A stretch of DNA of 64,000 bases from Aquipseudomonas alcaligenes_A (GCA_048595745.1 CP184361.1), one strand, 5' to 3'. Positions 26,887 to 35,689 are shown, counted from the stretch's first letter. A program made the numbers and translations. Notes: generated by a model from the sequence alone, not told the origin.

Positions 26887-27232
26887 AGAGTCGATCTGTA
26901 AGCCGGGTTCTGTCGAGGACAGTCATTCCTCTACGACGCACATCGCTGTACGCCTCTAGCAACCTACCCGGTTCCAGCGCGGGCCACGCCGATGGAACCC
27001 TATTTGGTCTTGCTCCGAGTGGGGTTTGCCTAGCCACGGACTGTTACCAGCCGTGCGGTGCGCTCTTACCGCACCTTTTCACCCTTACCGGCGCCGAAAC
27101 GCTTAGGCGGTTATTTTCTGTGGCACTTTCCGTAGGCTCGCGCCTCCCAGGCGTTACCTGGCACTCCGCCCTATGGAGCCCGGACTTTCCTCCCCCTTCA
27201 ATAAAGAAGGCAGCGACTGTCCGATCGACTCT
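26887..27232 (-). ncRNA. rnpB: RNase P RNA (M1 RNA, class A)
   Basis: About 346 nt. The 5' end AGAGTCGATCGGACAG (from 27232) is complementary to the 3' end ATCGACTCT (to 26887), forming helix P1. Conserved core elements are present: GAGGAAAGTCCGGGCTCC, the GGTAAGGGTGAAAAGGTGCG region, AGACCAAATAGG, and the 3' GACAGAACCCGGCTTACAG, which includes the sequence that pairs with the tRNA CCA end region. It processes the 5' ends of pre-tRNAs together with RnpA. Ends are estimated from P1 pairing and could be off by several bases. Confidence 0.96.
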
Positions 27233-27241
27233 CCGCCGCCA

Positions 27242-27270
27242 AGGGTAACGAGCCAGGCGCCCGAGAACAA
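27242..27270 (-). promoter_or_regulatory. Promoter candidate for rnpB
   Basis: TTGTTC (27265-27270) and TACCCT (27242-27247) on the minus strand, spaced by 17 bases, with the -10 box nine bases before the RNA 5' end. It lies just downstream of the rsmI stop. Confidence 0.6.
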
Positions 27271-27272
27271 GC

Positions 27273-28142
27273 TCAAGCGTCCTTCTGCCGATCGAGTGCA
27301 GCCTGGTACAGCAGATTTTTGCGCACCCCGGTGATCTCCGCCGCCAGTGCTGCCGCGCGCTTGAGCGGCAACTCGGCGAGCAGCAGATCGAGCACACGCA
27401 GCGCTTCACTGCTCACCGCCTCCTCGCCTTCCGGCGCCTGCCAACCGGCGACCAGAATCACGCACTCGCCGCGCTGCTGATTGCTGTCGGCCGCCACCCA
27501 GTCATGCAGCTCACCCAGCGGCAGCCCCTTGAGTGTCTCGAAGGTCTTGGTCAGCTCACGCCCCAGCACCGCCTGGCGGTCCGCACCGAAGACATCGCGC
27601 ATATCGGCCAGTGACTCCAGCAGGCGATGCGGCGCCTCGTAATAGATCAGCGTGCGCCCATCTTCGCGCACCTGCTCCAGACGCGACCGGCGCCCCACCG
27701 CCTTGGCTGGCAGAAAACCCTCGAAGCTGAAACGATCGGACGGCAAACCCGCTGCCGACAGCGCGGCGATCAGGGCACAGGCGCCCGGCACCGGCACCAC
27801 GCGGATACCGGCGGCGCGCGCCGCACGTACCAGGTGAAAGCCCGGATCGGAGATCAGCGGCGTGCCGGCATCGGAGATCAGCGCCACATCCTCGCCCGCC
27901 TGCAGGCGCGCCAGGAAACGCCCGCCCTGGTCACGCTCATTGTGTTCATGACAAGCCGCCAGCGGCGTGGAGATCCCGAAATGCTGCAGCAGGCGCACCG
28001 AGTGACGGGTGTCCTCGGCGGCGATCAGCGCCACCTGGCCGAGAATGCGCAGCGCGCGCGCGCTGATGTCATCGAGATTGCCGATAGGCGTGGCCACCAC
28101 ATACAGGGTGCCGGCGGCAGCAGGAACGACGGAAGCACTCAC
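27273..28142 (-). CDS. rsmI: 16S rRNA 2'-O-ribose C1402 methyltransferase RsmI
   Basis: 289 aa tetrapyrrole-methylase-fold enzyme that, with RsmH, makes m4Cm1402 in the ribosomal P site. Visible are TLYVVATPIGNLDDISARAL, AAEDTRHSVRLL, LISDAGTPLISDPG and YYEAPHRLLESL. The GTG at 28140-28142 is preferred: GAGGT lies six bases upstream, whereas an in-frame GTG at 28148 has it directly adjacent. It diverges from lpoA. Confidence 0.95.
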   Translation of the reverse strand: MSASVVPAAAGTLYVVATPIGNLDDISARALRILGQVALIAAEDTRHSVRLLQHFGISTPLAACHEHNERDQGGRFLARLQAGEDVALISDAGTPLISDPGFHLVRAARAAGIRVVPVPGACALIAALSAAGLPSDRFSFEGFLPAKAVGRRSRLEQVREDGRTLIYYEAPHRLLESLADMRDVFGADRQAVLGRELTKTFETLKGLPLGELHDWVAADSNQQRGECVILVAGWQAPEGEEAVSSEALRVLDLLLAELPLKRAAALAAEITGVRKNLLYQAALDRQKDA

Positions 28143-28220
28143 GGACACACCTCAATTGCGCAAAGCGCGCATTGTAGCCCGTTTCAAGGTCTCGACATCG
28201 CGCCTGCCGCGGGGCTTGGG

Positions 28221-28226
28221 TACAAT
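28221..28226 (+). promoter_or_regulatory. Candidate -10 box for lpoA
   Basis: TACAAT, 37 bases upstream of the lpoA start, in the 120-bp divergent rsmI-lpoA gap. No clear -35 hexamer. A second TACAAT on the other strand (28171-28176) could serve rsmI. Confidence 0.4.
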
Positions 28227-28262
28227 CCGCCTTCTTTCTGATCAGTACCAGGAACGTATTAG

Positions 28263-30074
28263 ATGATCGCCTGCCTGCGCCCACTTTCCGCCCTCTGCCT
28301 CGCCGGCCTGCTCGCCGCCTGCGCCGGCTCGCCCTCGTCCAGCCTGGGCGAACTGCCGCGCACACCGCAGGCGAGCATCGACCAGTTACTGCAGCAGGCC
28401 AGCCAGAGCACGCCCGAGCAGGCGGCACTGCTGCGCCTGTCAGCCGCCGACCAGGCCTGGCGCCAGCAGGACATCGGTCGCGCCACGCGCATCCTCGATG
28501 AAGTGTCGCTGGACAGCCTTAAACCCGCCCAACAGGTGTTCGCCGCCACCCTCGACGCCGAGCTGGCGATGGCCCGCAACAAGCCGAAGAGGGCCCTCAA
28601 GGCCCTGCAGCACCCGAGCCTGGAGCGCCTGGCCGAACTGCCGGTGGATCAGCAGATCCGCACCCAGCTGGTCCAGGCTCGCGCCCTCGAAGCCGATGGC
28701 CAGACCCTGGCCGCCGCTCGCGAACGCGTATTCATCGCCCCGCTGCTGTCCGGCGAAGCCGCCCAGACCAACCACGAGACCATCTGGGCGCTGGTCTCCA
28801 GCCTGCCGCAGAGCCAGCTGATCAGTTCCGGCGACAGCGATCTGGACGGCTGGCTGAGCCTGGCCCTGGCCACCAAGAACGCCGGCACCCCGGACCAGCA
28901 GCTGGCCGCCATCGACACCTGGAAGAACCAACACGCTGGCCACCCCGCGGCCGAACAGCTGCCGCAATCGCTGGGCAAACTGAAGGAGCTGGCCGGACAG
29001 CCGCTGCAGAAGATCGCCTTGCTGCTGCCGCAGGAAGGCCAGCTGGCCTCGGTGGCCCGCGCCCTGCGCGACGGCTTCCTGGCAGCCCACTACCAGGCCC
29101 AGCAGGCCGGACAGAACCCACCGGAAGTACTGCTGTACGACAGCTCGCGCCTGTCCTCACTGGATGACTTCTACCGCCAGGCCCAGGCCGATGGCGTGCA
29201 ACTGGTCGTCGGACCGCTGGAGAAGCCGCTGGTCAAGCAGCTCAGTGAGCGCCCGCAACTGCCGCTGACCACCCTGGCCCTGAACTACAGCGACGCCGGC
29301 CGTGAAGCGCCGGCACAGCTGTTCCAGTTCGGCCTGGCCGCCGAGGATGAAGCCCGCGAAGTGGCCCGCCGCGCCTGGGCCGATGGCATGCGCAGCGCTG
29401 TGGCCCTGGTACCGCAGGGCGAATGGGGCAACCGCGTGCTGGCCGCCTTCCAGCAGAGCTGGCAGGCCGCCGGCGGCAATCTGATCGCCGCCGAGCATGT
29501 CGACCAGCCGGTGGAGCTGGCCCAGCAGATCGCCGATCTGCTCCAGCTGCGCCAGAGCGAAGCCCGCGCCAAGCGCCTGCAGAGCACCCTGGGTACCCCG
29601 TTGGCCGCCCTGCCGGCGCGCCGCCAGGACATCGACTTCATTTTCCTCGCCGCCACTCCGCAGCAGGCTCAGCAGATCAAACCGACCCTGGCCTTCCAGT
29701 ACGCCGGCGACCTGCCCGTGTATGCCACCTCGCACCTCTACACCGGCGGACAGAACCCGACGCAGTACCAGGATCTGGAGGGCATCCGCTTCTGCGAAAC
29801 CCCCTGGCTGCTGGACGCCAACGATCCGCTGCGCCAGCAGGTCGACCAGCAGTGGCCGCAGGCCGCCGGCAGCCTCGGCCGCCTCTACGCCATGGGCGTC
29901 GACGCCTTCCGCCTGGCCCCGCGCCTGAGCCAGCTCAAGGCCCTGCCGGACAGCCGCGTCGAAGGCCTCTCCGGAAATCTCAGCCTGAACCAGGCCCAGC
30001 GTATCGAACGCCAACTGCCCTGGGCCGAATTCCGCGGCGGTCAGGTGCAGCGCCTGCCGGACGCCGTCAATTAA
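28263..30074 (+). CDS. lpoA: Penicillin-binding protein activator LpoA (outer-membrane lipoprotein)
   Basis: 603 aa. The N-terminal lipoprotein signal ends in the lipobox LLAAC, with Cys at residue 20. An N-terminal TPR-like helical domain (about 35-250) is followed by a periplasmic-binding-protein-like fold (about 255-590: KIALLLPQEGQLASVARALRDGF, VVGPLEKPLVKQL). LpoA reaches from the outer membrane to activate PBP1a. First gene of a + operon with yraN, gmhA and dolP, the same neighbours as in E. coli. Confidence 0.95.
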   Translation: MIACLRPLSALCLAGLLAACAGSPSSSLGELPRTPQASIDQLLQQASQSTPEQAALLRLSAADQAWRQQDIGRATRILDEVSLDSLKPAQQVFAATLDAELAMARNKPKRALKALQHPSLERLAELPVDQQIRTQLVQARALEADGQTLAAARERVFIAPLLSGEAAQTNHETIWALVSSLPQSQLISSGDSDLDGWLSLALATKNAGTPDQQLAAIDTWKNQHAGHPAAEQLPQSLGKLKELAGQPLQKIALLLPQEGQLASVARALRDGFLAAHYQAQQAGQNPPEVLLYDSSRLSSLDDFYRQAQADGVQLVVGPLEKPLVKQLSERPQLPLTTLALNYSDAGREAPAQLFQFGLAAEDEAREVARRAWADGMRSAVALVPQGEWGNRVLAAFQQSWQAAGGNLIAAEHVDQPVELAQQIADLLQLRQSEARAKRLQSTLGTPLAALPARRQDIDFIFLAATPQQAQQIKPTLAFQYAGDLPVYATSHLYTGGQNPTQYQDLEGIRFCETPWLLDANDPLRQQVDQQWPQAAGSLGRLYAMGVDAFRLAPRLSQLKALPDSRVEGLSGNLSLNQAQRIERQLPWAEFRGGQVQRLPDAVN

Positions 30075-30108
30075 CCGCAACCAGGACAGTGGTCGCGCGG
30101 CCGAGGCA

Positions 30109-30426
30109 ATGGCACGCGACCACTTGCAGAAGCAAGGCCTGCGCCTGCTGGCGCAGAACTGGAGCTGCCGCGGCGGCGAGCTCGATCTGGTCATGCTCGA
30201 CGGCGATACAGTAGTATTCGTCGAAGTCCGCTACCGCAAGCACGCTGCCTGGGGCGGCGCGCTTGAGAGCGTCGACGGGCGCAAGCGCCAGCGCCTGATT
30301 CTCGCCGCAGAACTGTTCCTGCAACGCGAGAGCCGCTGGGGAAAGCAACCCTGTCGCTTCGATGTGGTGGCGATAGGCCCCGGCACTACCGGGCTCAACT
30401 GGCTACGCAACGCTTTCGAAACGTGA
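30109..30426 (+). CDS. yraN: YraN family (UPF0102) endonuclease-like protein, start uncertain
   Basis: 105 aa from the first ATG. The family has a PD-(D/E)XK-like nuclease fold; GGELDLVMLDGDTVVFVEVRYRK carries the E...D...(E)V(K/R) motif. Function is not established. Oddity: the frame continues upstream without a stop and encodes GRAAEAMARDHL, which matches the family's conserved first helix, yet there is no in-frame ATG, GTG or TTG before 30109. An ATT at 30070-30072, overlapping the lpoA TAA stop, would give NRNQDSGRAAEAMARDHL. A non-standard start is therefore possible and the true protein may be about 118 aa. Confidence 0.85.
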   Translation: MARDHLQKQGLRLLAQNWSCRGGELDLVMLDGDTVVFVEVRYRKHAAWGGALESVDGRKRQRLILAAELFLQRESRWGKQPCRFDVVAIGPGTTGLNWLRNAFET

Positions 30427-30554
30427 ATAGGCCCGATCAAGGATTTCTAGTCGCCCGCGGCGTCTCCCTCAGGTACAACTCTTTTAATCACGCCCCGGCG
30501 ACTTCCGACTCTTCCGGCTGTCTCATCAGCCAGCACACCTAAGGTCTTCCTCCC

Positions 30555-31148
30555 ATGGATATGCAGAACCGCATTCGCCAGATGTTCCAGGCCAGCATCG
30601 ACACCAAGCAGCAGGCTATGGAAGTCCTGGTCCCCTTCATCGAGCATGCCAGCCAGGTGATGGTCAATTCGCTGCTCAACGAGGGCAAGATCCTCTCCTG
30701 CGGCAATGGTGGCTCGGCCGGCGATGCCCAGCACTTCTCCTCCGAACTGCTCAACCGCTTCGAGCGCGAGCGCCCCAGCCTGCCGGCCATCGCCCTGACC
30801 ACCGACAGCTCGACCATCACCTCGATCGCCAACGACTACAGCTACAACGAGGTGTTTTCCAAACAGATCCGCGCCCTCGGCCAGCCCGGCGACGTGCTGC
30901 TGGCGATATCCACCAGCGGCAACTCGGCCAACGTGATCCAGGCCATCCAGGCCGCCCATGACCGCGAAATGCTGGTAGTGGCCCTGACCGGCCGCGACGG
31001 TGGTGGCATGGCCTCACTGCTGCTGCCGGAGGACGTGGAAATTCGTGTGCCCTCCAAGGTCACCGCACGCATCCAGGAAGTGCACCTGCTGGCCATCCAT
31101 TGCCTGTGCGACCTGATCGACCGTCAACTGTTCGGGAGTGAAGAATGA
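30555..31148 (+). CDS. gmhA: Phosphoheptose isomerase GmhA (SIS domain; DiaA-like position)
   Basis: 197 aa single SIS-domain protein. CGNGGSAGDAQHFSSEL carries the His and Glu, and ARIQEVHLLAIH the Gln and His, that bind zinc in GmhA, which converts sedoheptulose-7-phosphate for LPS core heptose. In E. coli this locus holds diaA, a paralogue that lacks these residues and acts on DnaA; the zinc residues favour GmhA here. ATG 30555 is chosen because AAGG lies ten bases upstream. It overlaps dolP by four bases. Confidence 0.9.
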   Translation: MDMQNRIRQMFQASIDTKQQAMEVLVPFIEHASQVMVNSLLNEGKILSCGNGGSAGDAQHFSSELLNRFERERPSLPAIALTTDSSTITSIANDYSYNEVFSKQIRALGQPGDVLLAISTSGNSANVIQAIQAAHDREMLVVALTGRDGGGMASLLLPEDVEIRVPSKVTARIQEVHLLAIHCLCDLIDRQLFGSEE

Positions 31149-31678
31149 CCCGCAATCCGCTGATCCTCGTTACCCTTGCCCTCGGCCTGGTCCTGGGCGG
31201 CTGCAGCAACCGCAGCATCGGCAACAAGATCGACGACCAGTTCCTCGAACCCAATGTGGCCAATGCGATCTCCCGCAGCCACCCGGACCTCACCGGCCCC
31301 ACCTCGCACATCGTGGTCACCGCCTACAACGGCGTGATCCTGCTGGCAGGCCAGACTCCGCGCGCCGACCTGAAGGAAAAGGCCGCGCAGGTGGCCAATG
31401 GCGTGCAGGGCGTCAAGAAGCTGCACAACGAACTTCAGGTACTGCAGCCAACCAGCGCCCTGGCACGCAGCAACGACGCGCTGATTACCAGCAAGATCAA
31501 GACCCTGATGCTGGCCGATAGCAAGGTGCCGAGCGCCAAGGTCAAGGTGGTGACCGAGAACGGCATCGTCTACCTGATGGGACTGGTCACCCGCGCCGAG
31601 GGTGCCGCCGCCACCAACGTTGCATCCGGCGCCTCGGGCGTGCAGAAGATCGTCACCCTGTACCAGTACACCAACTGA
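31145..31678 (+). CDS. dolP: Dual-BON-domain outer-membrane lipoprotein DolP (YraP)
   Basis: 177 aa. The signal peptide ends in the lipobox LGGC (Cys at residue 20). Two BON domains follow (about 45-105 and 110-175; IVVTAYNGVILLAGQ and VKVVTENGIVYLMGLV). DolP localises to the outer membrane and division sites and supports envelope integrity and BAM function in enterobacteria. ATGA overlap with gmhA; terminator 23 bases downstream. Confidence 0.94.
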   Translation: MTRNPLILVTLALGLVLGGCSNRSIGNKIDDQFLEPNVANAISRSHPDLTGPTSHIVVTAYNGVILLAGQTPRADLKEKAAQVANGVQGVKKLHNELQVLQPTSALARSNDALITSKIKTLMLADSKVPSAKVKVVTENGIVYLMGLVTRAEGAAATNVASGASGVQKIVTLYQYTN

Positions 31679-31700
31679 GTCGCGCTCGCGACAGACATGA

Positions 31701-31728
31701 AAAAGGCGCTCCGCGGAGCGCCTTTTTT
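31701..31728. terminator. Bidirectional terminator between dolP and sspB
   Basis: GGCGCTCC (31705-31712) and GGAGCGCC (31715-31722), flanked by AAAA on the left and TTTTTT on the right. It serves the convergent dolP (+) and sspB (-). Confidence 0.93.
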
Positions 31729-31733
31729 GTTTT

Positions 31734-32147
31734 CTACTTGACCACCTTCAGACTGGGTCGCCCGCTGGACCGGGGCGGCTCATCGCCGGACGGGCCGTCA
31801 CCATCAGGCTCCGGCCCCTCCTCGTCGTCATCCACCGGCGGCTCCAGCTCGAACACCATGCCCTGGCCATTCTCCCGCGCATAGATCGCCAGCATGGCGC
31901 CAGAGGGGATGAACAGCGAATGGGCAACACCGCCGAAACGCCCCTCGAAGCTCACAGCCTCGTTATCCATGTGCAGATTGCGCACAGCACTGGGTGACAC
32001 GTTGAGCACGATCTGGCCGTCGTTGGCATAGCCTGGCGGCACACGCACGCCCGGGAACTCGGCATTGACCAGCAGGTGCGGCGTGCAGTCGTTGTCGACT
32101 ATCCACTCGTAGAGGGCGCGCACCAGATAAGGACGACTGGAATTCAT
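31734..32147 (-). CDS. sspB: ClpXP specificity-enhancing factor SspB
   Basis: 137 aa adaptor that delivers ssrA-tagged proteins to ClpXP. The N-terminal Sm-like domain (SSRPYLVRALYEWIVDNDCTPHLLV, GQIVLNVSPSAVRNL, FGGVAHSLFIPSGAMLAIYARENGQGM) is followed by an acidic, flexible linker (VDDDEEGPEPDGDG). The C-terminal LKVVK is the ClpX-docking tail. It is 16 bases downstream of sspA. Confidence 0.97.
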   Translation of the reverse strand: MNSSRPYLVRALYEWIVDNDCTPHLLVNAEFPGVRVPPGYANDGQIVLNVSPSAVRNLHMDNEAVSFEGRFGGVAHSLFIPSGAMLAIYARENGQGMVFELEPPVDDDEEGPEPDGDGPSGDEPPRSSGRPSLKVVK

Positions 32148-32163
32148 CTCGACTCTCCTCGGC

Positions 32164-32781
32164 TCAGCGCATGTCGCGCTCGACGGTGGACAGGCTGGCC
32201 TGGAAGGCCTCGCGGGCAAACATCCGCTCCATGTAATCCAGCAATGGTTTGGCCGGGCGCGGCAGCTCGATACCCAGGCGCGGCAGGCGCCACAGGATCG
32301 GCAGCAGGCAGCAGTCCACCAGGCTCATTTCATCACTGAGGAAGAACGGCTTGTCGGCAAACAGCGCCGATACGCCGGTCAGGCTCTCGCGCAGCTCCTT
32401 GCGCGCCAAAGCCCTGTCGGCCTCCTTGGTGCGCGAGTCCAGAATCAGGTCGACCAGCTTGACCCAGTCACGCTGGATACGATGCATCAGCAGGCGACTC
32501 TTGGCGCGGTCGACCGGATACACCGGCAACAGCGGCGGGTGCGGGTAGCGTTCGTCGAGATACTCCATCACCACGGTCGACTCGTACAACGCCAGGTCAC
32601 GATCGACAAGGGTTGGCACGCCGCCGTAGGGATTGGCCTCGGCCAGCTTGGGTGGGCAGCGCCCGGCCTGGACATCGATGATCTCGGCGCTGACGCCCTT
32701 CTCGGCCAGCACCAGGCGCACACGATGAGAATAGTGGTCGGCAGGGTCGGAATAACAGGCCAGCTTATTGGTCGCGGCCAT
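32164..32781 (-). CDS. sspA: Stringent starvation protein A
   Basis: 205 aa GST-fold RNA-polymerase-associated protein: thioredoxin-like domain (LACYSDPADHYSHRVRLVLAEKG) and helical C-terminal domain. SspA lacks glutathione chemistry and modulates transcription in stationary phase and virulence gene expression. The upstream AGGAGGGACGCC segment provides the ribosome site. It forms an operon with sspB. Confidence 0.95.
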   Translation of the reverse strand: MAATNKLACYSDPADHYSHRVRLVLAEKGVSAEIIDVQAGRCPPKLAEANPYGGVPTLVDRDLALYESTVVMEYLDERYPHPPLLPVYPVDRAKSRLLMHRIQRDWVKLVDLILDSRTKEADRALARKELRESLTGVSALFADKPFFLSDEMSLVDCCLLPILWRLPRLGIELPRPAKPLLDYMERMFAREAFQASLSTVERDMR

Positions 32782-32820
32782 GGCGTCCCTCCTGGTTTTT
32801 CGATATGGCAGAAACAGAAA

Positions 32821-32851
32821 GACGCACGCGCCCTTGAGGGGCGCGTGCGTC
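32821..32851 (-). terminator. Strong hairpin after petC
   Basis: Perfect 13-bp stem (32821-32833 with 32839-32851) around a five-base loop, 21 bases beyond the cytochrome c1 stop. The minus-strand tail is only moderately T-rich (TTTCTGTTTCTG). Confidence 0.75.
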
Positions 32852-32871
32852 GACAGCGGTAACGCGATGGA

Positions 32872-33654
32872 TCAGTGCACGTCCTTCCAGTATTCGCGCT
32901 TCAGCAGGTAGGCGAACACGAAGAAGAAGGCCAGGTACAGCAGCACATAGGTACCGATGCGCTGGCTCTCCAGCTTGACCGGGTTGGCCGAGTAGGCGAG
33001 GAAGGTCACCAAGTTGTGAATCTTCTCGTCGAACTCGGCTTCGCTCAGCTTGCCAGTCTCGGGCACCACGGTCAGCTGATCGCAGGCCTCATGAGTGATC
33101 GGCGCGCCGGTCAGCGGGTCGTACTGCTTCTTGCCATCCTCGACCACCTGAACCTGCTTGCAACCGATGACCTGGCGACCCTGCAGACCGACCAGCACGT
33201 TGGGCATGCCGACGTTCGGGAAGACCTTGTTGTTGGCGCCCAGCGGACGGGCCGGATCTTCATAGAAGGTACGCAGGTAGGTATACAGCCAGTCGGTACC
33301 ACGCACACGGGCGACCAGGGTCAAGTCGGGCGGAGCCGCACCGAACCAGACCTTGGCGTCTTCGGGCTGCATGCCGATCTTCATGTGCTCACCGATCTTG
33401 GCACCGGTAAACACCAGATTTTCCAGCATCAGCTCTTCCGGAATGCCCAGATCCTTGGCTACACGCTCATAGCGCTGGAACTTGGCACTGTGGCAACCCA
33501 TGCAGTAGTTGGCGAAGGTGCGCGCACCGTCTTGCATAGCGGCCTTGTCGGTGAGGTCGATATCCACCTTGTCGAGCGGATACTCAACCCCGCCAGCAGC
33601 CAGCGAGAGAGCCGGCAGAGCGGCAAACACAAATGCAGCAAATAGCTTCTTCAT
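32872..33654 (-). CDS. petC: Ubiquinol-cytochrome c reductase, cytochrome c1 subunit
   Basis: 260 aa. A Sec signal peptide (1-19, cleaved after SLA) is followed by the haem c motif CMGCH (residues 51-55), the periplasmic domain and a C-terminal membrane anchor (about 235-252: IGTYVLLYLAFFFVFAYLL). It passes electrons from the Rieske protein to soluble cytochrome c in the bc1 complex. Its ATG overlaps the petB stop by one base. Confidence 0.97.
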   Translation of the reverse strand: MKKLFAAFVFAALPALSLAAGGVEYPLDKVDIDLTDKAAMQDGARTFANYCMGCHSAKFQRYERVAKDLGIPEELMLENLVFTGAKIGEHMKIGMQPEDAKVWFGAAPPDLTLVARVRGTDWLYTYLRTFYEDPARPLGANNKVFPNVGMPNVLVGLQGRQVIGCKQVQVVEDGKKQYDPLTGAPITHEACDQLTVVPETGKLSEAEFDEKIHNLVTFLAYSANPVKLESQRIGTYVLLYLAFFFVFAYLLKREYWKDVH

Positions 33655-34868
33655 CAGCCAGTCACCCTTTCCGGAACCGGTTTAGTCTTCTCCATCCGGG
33701 TGTAGAACGGCATCAGGATGAAGTAGGCGAAATACAGCGCAGTGCAGATCTGCGACAGCAGGGTACGACCCGGAGTCGGAGCCAGTACACCCAGCACGCC
33801 AAGGATCACGAAGGATACGCAGAAGATCACCAGCCAGACCTTGCTCATCCAGCCCTTGTAGCGCATGGACTTGACCGGGCTACGATCGAGCCACGGCAAG
33901 ACGAACAGGATGGCGATGGCGGCACCCATGGCGATCACACCCAGCAGCTTGTCCGGCACGGCGCGCAGGATGGCGTAGAAGGGAGTGAAATACCACACGG
34001 GAGCAATATGCGCCGGTGTCTTGAACGGGTTGGCCTGCTCGAAGTTGGGCTTCTCAAGGAAGTAGCCACCCATCTCCGGGAAGAAGAACACCACGGCACA
34101 GAAGACGAACAGGAATACCACGACACCGACGATGTCCTTCACGGTGTAGTACGGGTGGAAGGCAATGCCGTCGACCGGTACGCCGTTGGCGTCCTTGTTC
34201 TTCTTGATGTCCACGCCGTCCGGGTTGTTCGAACCCACTTCATGCAGCGCCAGGATGTGCAGCACGACCAGGCCGAGCAGGACGATCGGCAGAGCGATCA
34301 CATGCAGGGCGAAGAAGCGGTTCAGGGTGATGCCCGAAATCAGGTAGTCACCACGGATCCACTGGGTCAGGTCATCGCCGATCACCGGGATGGCACCGAA
34401 CAGCGAGATGATCACCTGGGCGCCCCAGTAGGACATCTGGCCCCACGGCAGCAGGTAGCCCATGAAGGCCTCGGCCATCAGGCACAGGTAGATCAGCATG
34501 CCGAAGATCCACACCAGCTCGCGCGGCTTCTGGTAGGAGCCGTAGAGCAGACCGCGGAACATGTGCAGGTAGACCACCACGAAGAACGCGGAGGCACCGG
34601 TGGAGTGCAGGTAGCGGATGATCCAGCCGTACTCCACGTCGCGCATGATGTACTCGACGGAGGCGAAGGCTTCCTCGGCGGTCGGGGTGAAGCTCATGGT
34701 CAGCCAGATGCCGGTGAGGATCTGGTTGACCAGCACCAGCAGGGCCAGCGAGCCGAAGAAGTAGAAGAAGTTGAAGTTCTTCGGTGCGTAGTACTTGCTC
34801 AGATGGTCTTCCCACATCTTGGTCGCGGGGAAGCGCGCATCGATCCAGGCCATGAATTTTTCCATCAT
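33654..34868 (-). CDS. petB: Ubiquinol-cytochrome c reductase, cytochrome b subunit
   Basis: 404 aa polytopic membrane protein. The haem b His pairs lie in helices B (TGASAFFVVVYLHMFRGLLYGSY) and D (RFFALHVIALPIVLLGLVVLHILALHEVGSNNP). The quinol-site motif is present near PFKTPAHIAPVWYFTPFYAILRAVP. Two adjacent ATG codons (34868 and 34865) both fit; the upstream ribosome site AGGAG is five or eight bases away respectively. It overlaps petA by four bases. Confidence 0.97.
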   Translation of the reverse strand: MMEKFMAWIDARFPATKMWEDHLSKYYAPKNFNFFYFFGSLALLVLVNQILTGIWLTMSFTPTAEEAFASVEYIMRDVEYGWIIRYLHSTGASAFFVVVYLHMFRGLLYGSYQKPRELVWIFGMLIYLCLMAEAFMGYLLPWGQMSYWGAQVIISLFGAIPVIGDDLTQWIRGDYLISGITLNRFFALHVIALPIVLLGLVVLHILALHEVGSNNPDGVDIKKNKDANGVPVDGIAFHPYYTVKDIVGVVVFLFVFCAVVFFFPEMGGYFLEKPNFEQANPFKTPAHIAPVWYFTPFYAILRAVPDKLLGVIAMGAAIAILFVLPWLDRSPVKSMRYKGWMSKVWLVIFCVSFVILGVLGVLAPTPGRTLLSQICTALYFAYFILMPFYTRMEKTKPVPERVTG

Positions 34869-35458
34869 GCTTTCTCCTGGTCTACACCGATAACGATGAC
34901 GTCATCGGATTCGTAGGAATGCGGCGGAACCGGCAGGTTCAGCGGCGCGGGCTGGGCCTTGTAAACACGACCGGCCATGTCATAGCGCGAGCCGTGGCAT
35001 GGGCAGAAGTAACCACCAACCCAGTCCGGCCCCATATCGGCCGGCGCCACTTCCGGACGGAAGGAAGGCGAGCAACCCAGATGGGTACACAGACCGACCA
35101 GCACCAGAATCTCTGGCTTGATGGCACGAGTCTTCTTGTCGACATAGGTCGGCTGCACAGATGCGGCAGATTCCGGATCGGCAACGCTACCTTCGATCTT
35201 GGTCAGGTTGGCCAGGATCTCCTCGGTACGGCGCACGATGAACACCGGCTGACCGCGCCACTCGGCGACCATCTGCTGGCCGGGTTCGACCTTGGCGATA
35301 TTCACTTTCACCGGTGCGCCGGCCGCCTTGGCCTTGGCACTGGGGAACCATGACCCCACGAACGGAGTCGCAGCCCCCACCGCTCCGGCAGCACCAACCA
35401 CCGAAGTGGCCGCCACCAGGAAGCGACGCCGGCCTGCATTCACGCCGTCATTGCTCAT
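34865..35458 (-). CDS. petA: Ubiquinol-cytochrome c reductase Rieske iron-sulfur subunit
   Basis: 197 aa. The N-terminus has a Tat-type motif (GRRRFLVAATS, residues 9-19) followed by a hydrophobic segment that stays as the membrane anchor. The 2Fe-2S ligands are in CTHLGC and CPCHGS. First gene of the petABC operon, with GGGAG about eight bases before the ATG. Confidence 0.98.
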   Translation of the reverse strand: MSNDGVNAGRRRFLVAATSVVGAAGAVGAATPFVGSWFPSAKAKAAGAPVKVNIAKVEPGQQMVAEWRGQPVFIVRRTEEILANLTKIEGSVADPESAASVQPTYVDKKTRAIKPEILVLVGLCTHLGCSPSFRPEVAPADMGPDWVGGYFCPCHGSRYDMAGRVYKAQPAPLNLPVPPHSYESDDVIVIGVDQEKA

Positions 35459-35656
35459 TCAGTCGTCTCCCATCAGCTTTGTGGCCTGTTGTCAGGCCTC
35501 TACTAAGTAATAAATCGGGCCGCACAAAATTTGCCGAATGGTAAAGAAAAGCCCCTTTTCTGACAAGGCAATTACCGGATACAAAATGGTCGCAGGCCTT
35601 GCAGATCGGGCTCTCCACCAATGCGACAGGTTGTCGCAGACAAAACCCGGGACAAT

Positions 35657-35689
35657 AAAAAACGCCCAGTTCCAAACGGAACTGGGCGT
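35657..35689 (-). terminator. Intrinsic terminator after rpsI
   Basis: Perfect 12-bp stem ACGCCCAGTTCC (35662-35673) with GGAACTGGGCGT (35678-35689), ending in TTTTT on the minus strand, 20 bases past the rpsI stop. Confidence 0.93.

Noticed and set aside
32821..32851. 13-bp hairpin as a mobile-element end
   Set aside because: Its position just after petC and the absence of a second copy make a terminator or mRNA-end stabiliser the simpler reading.
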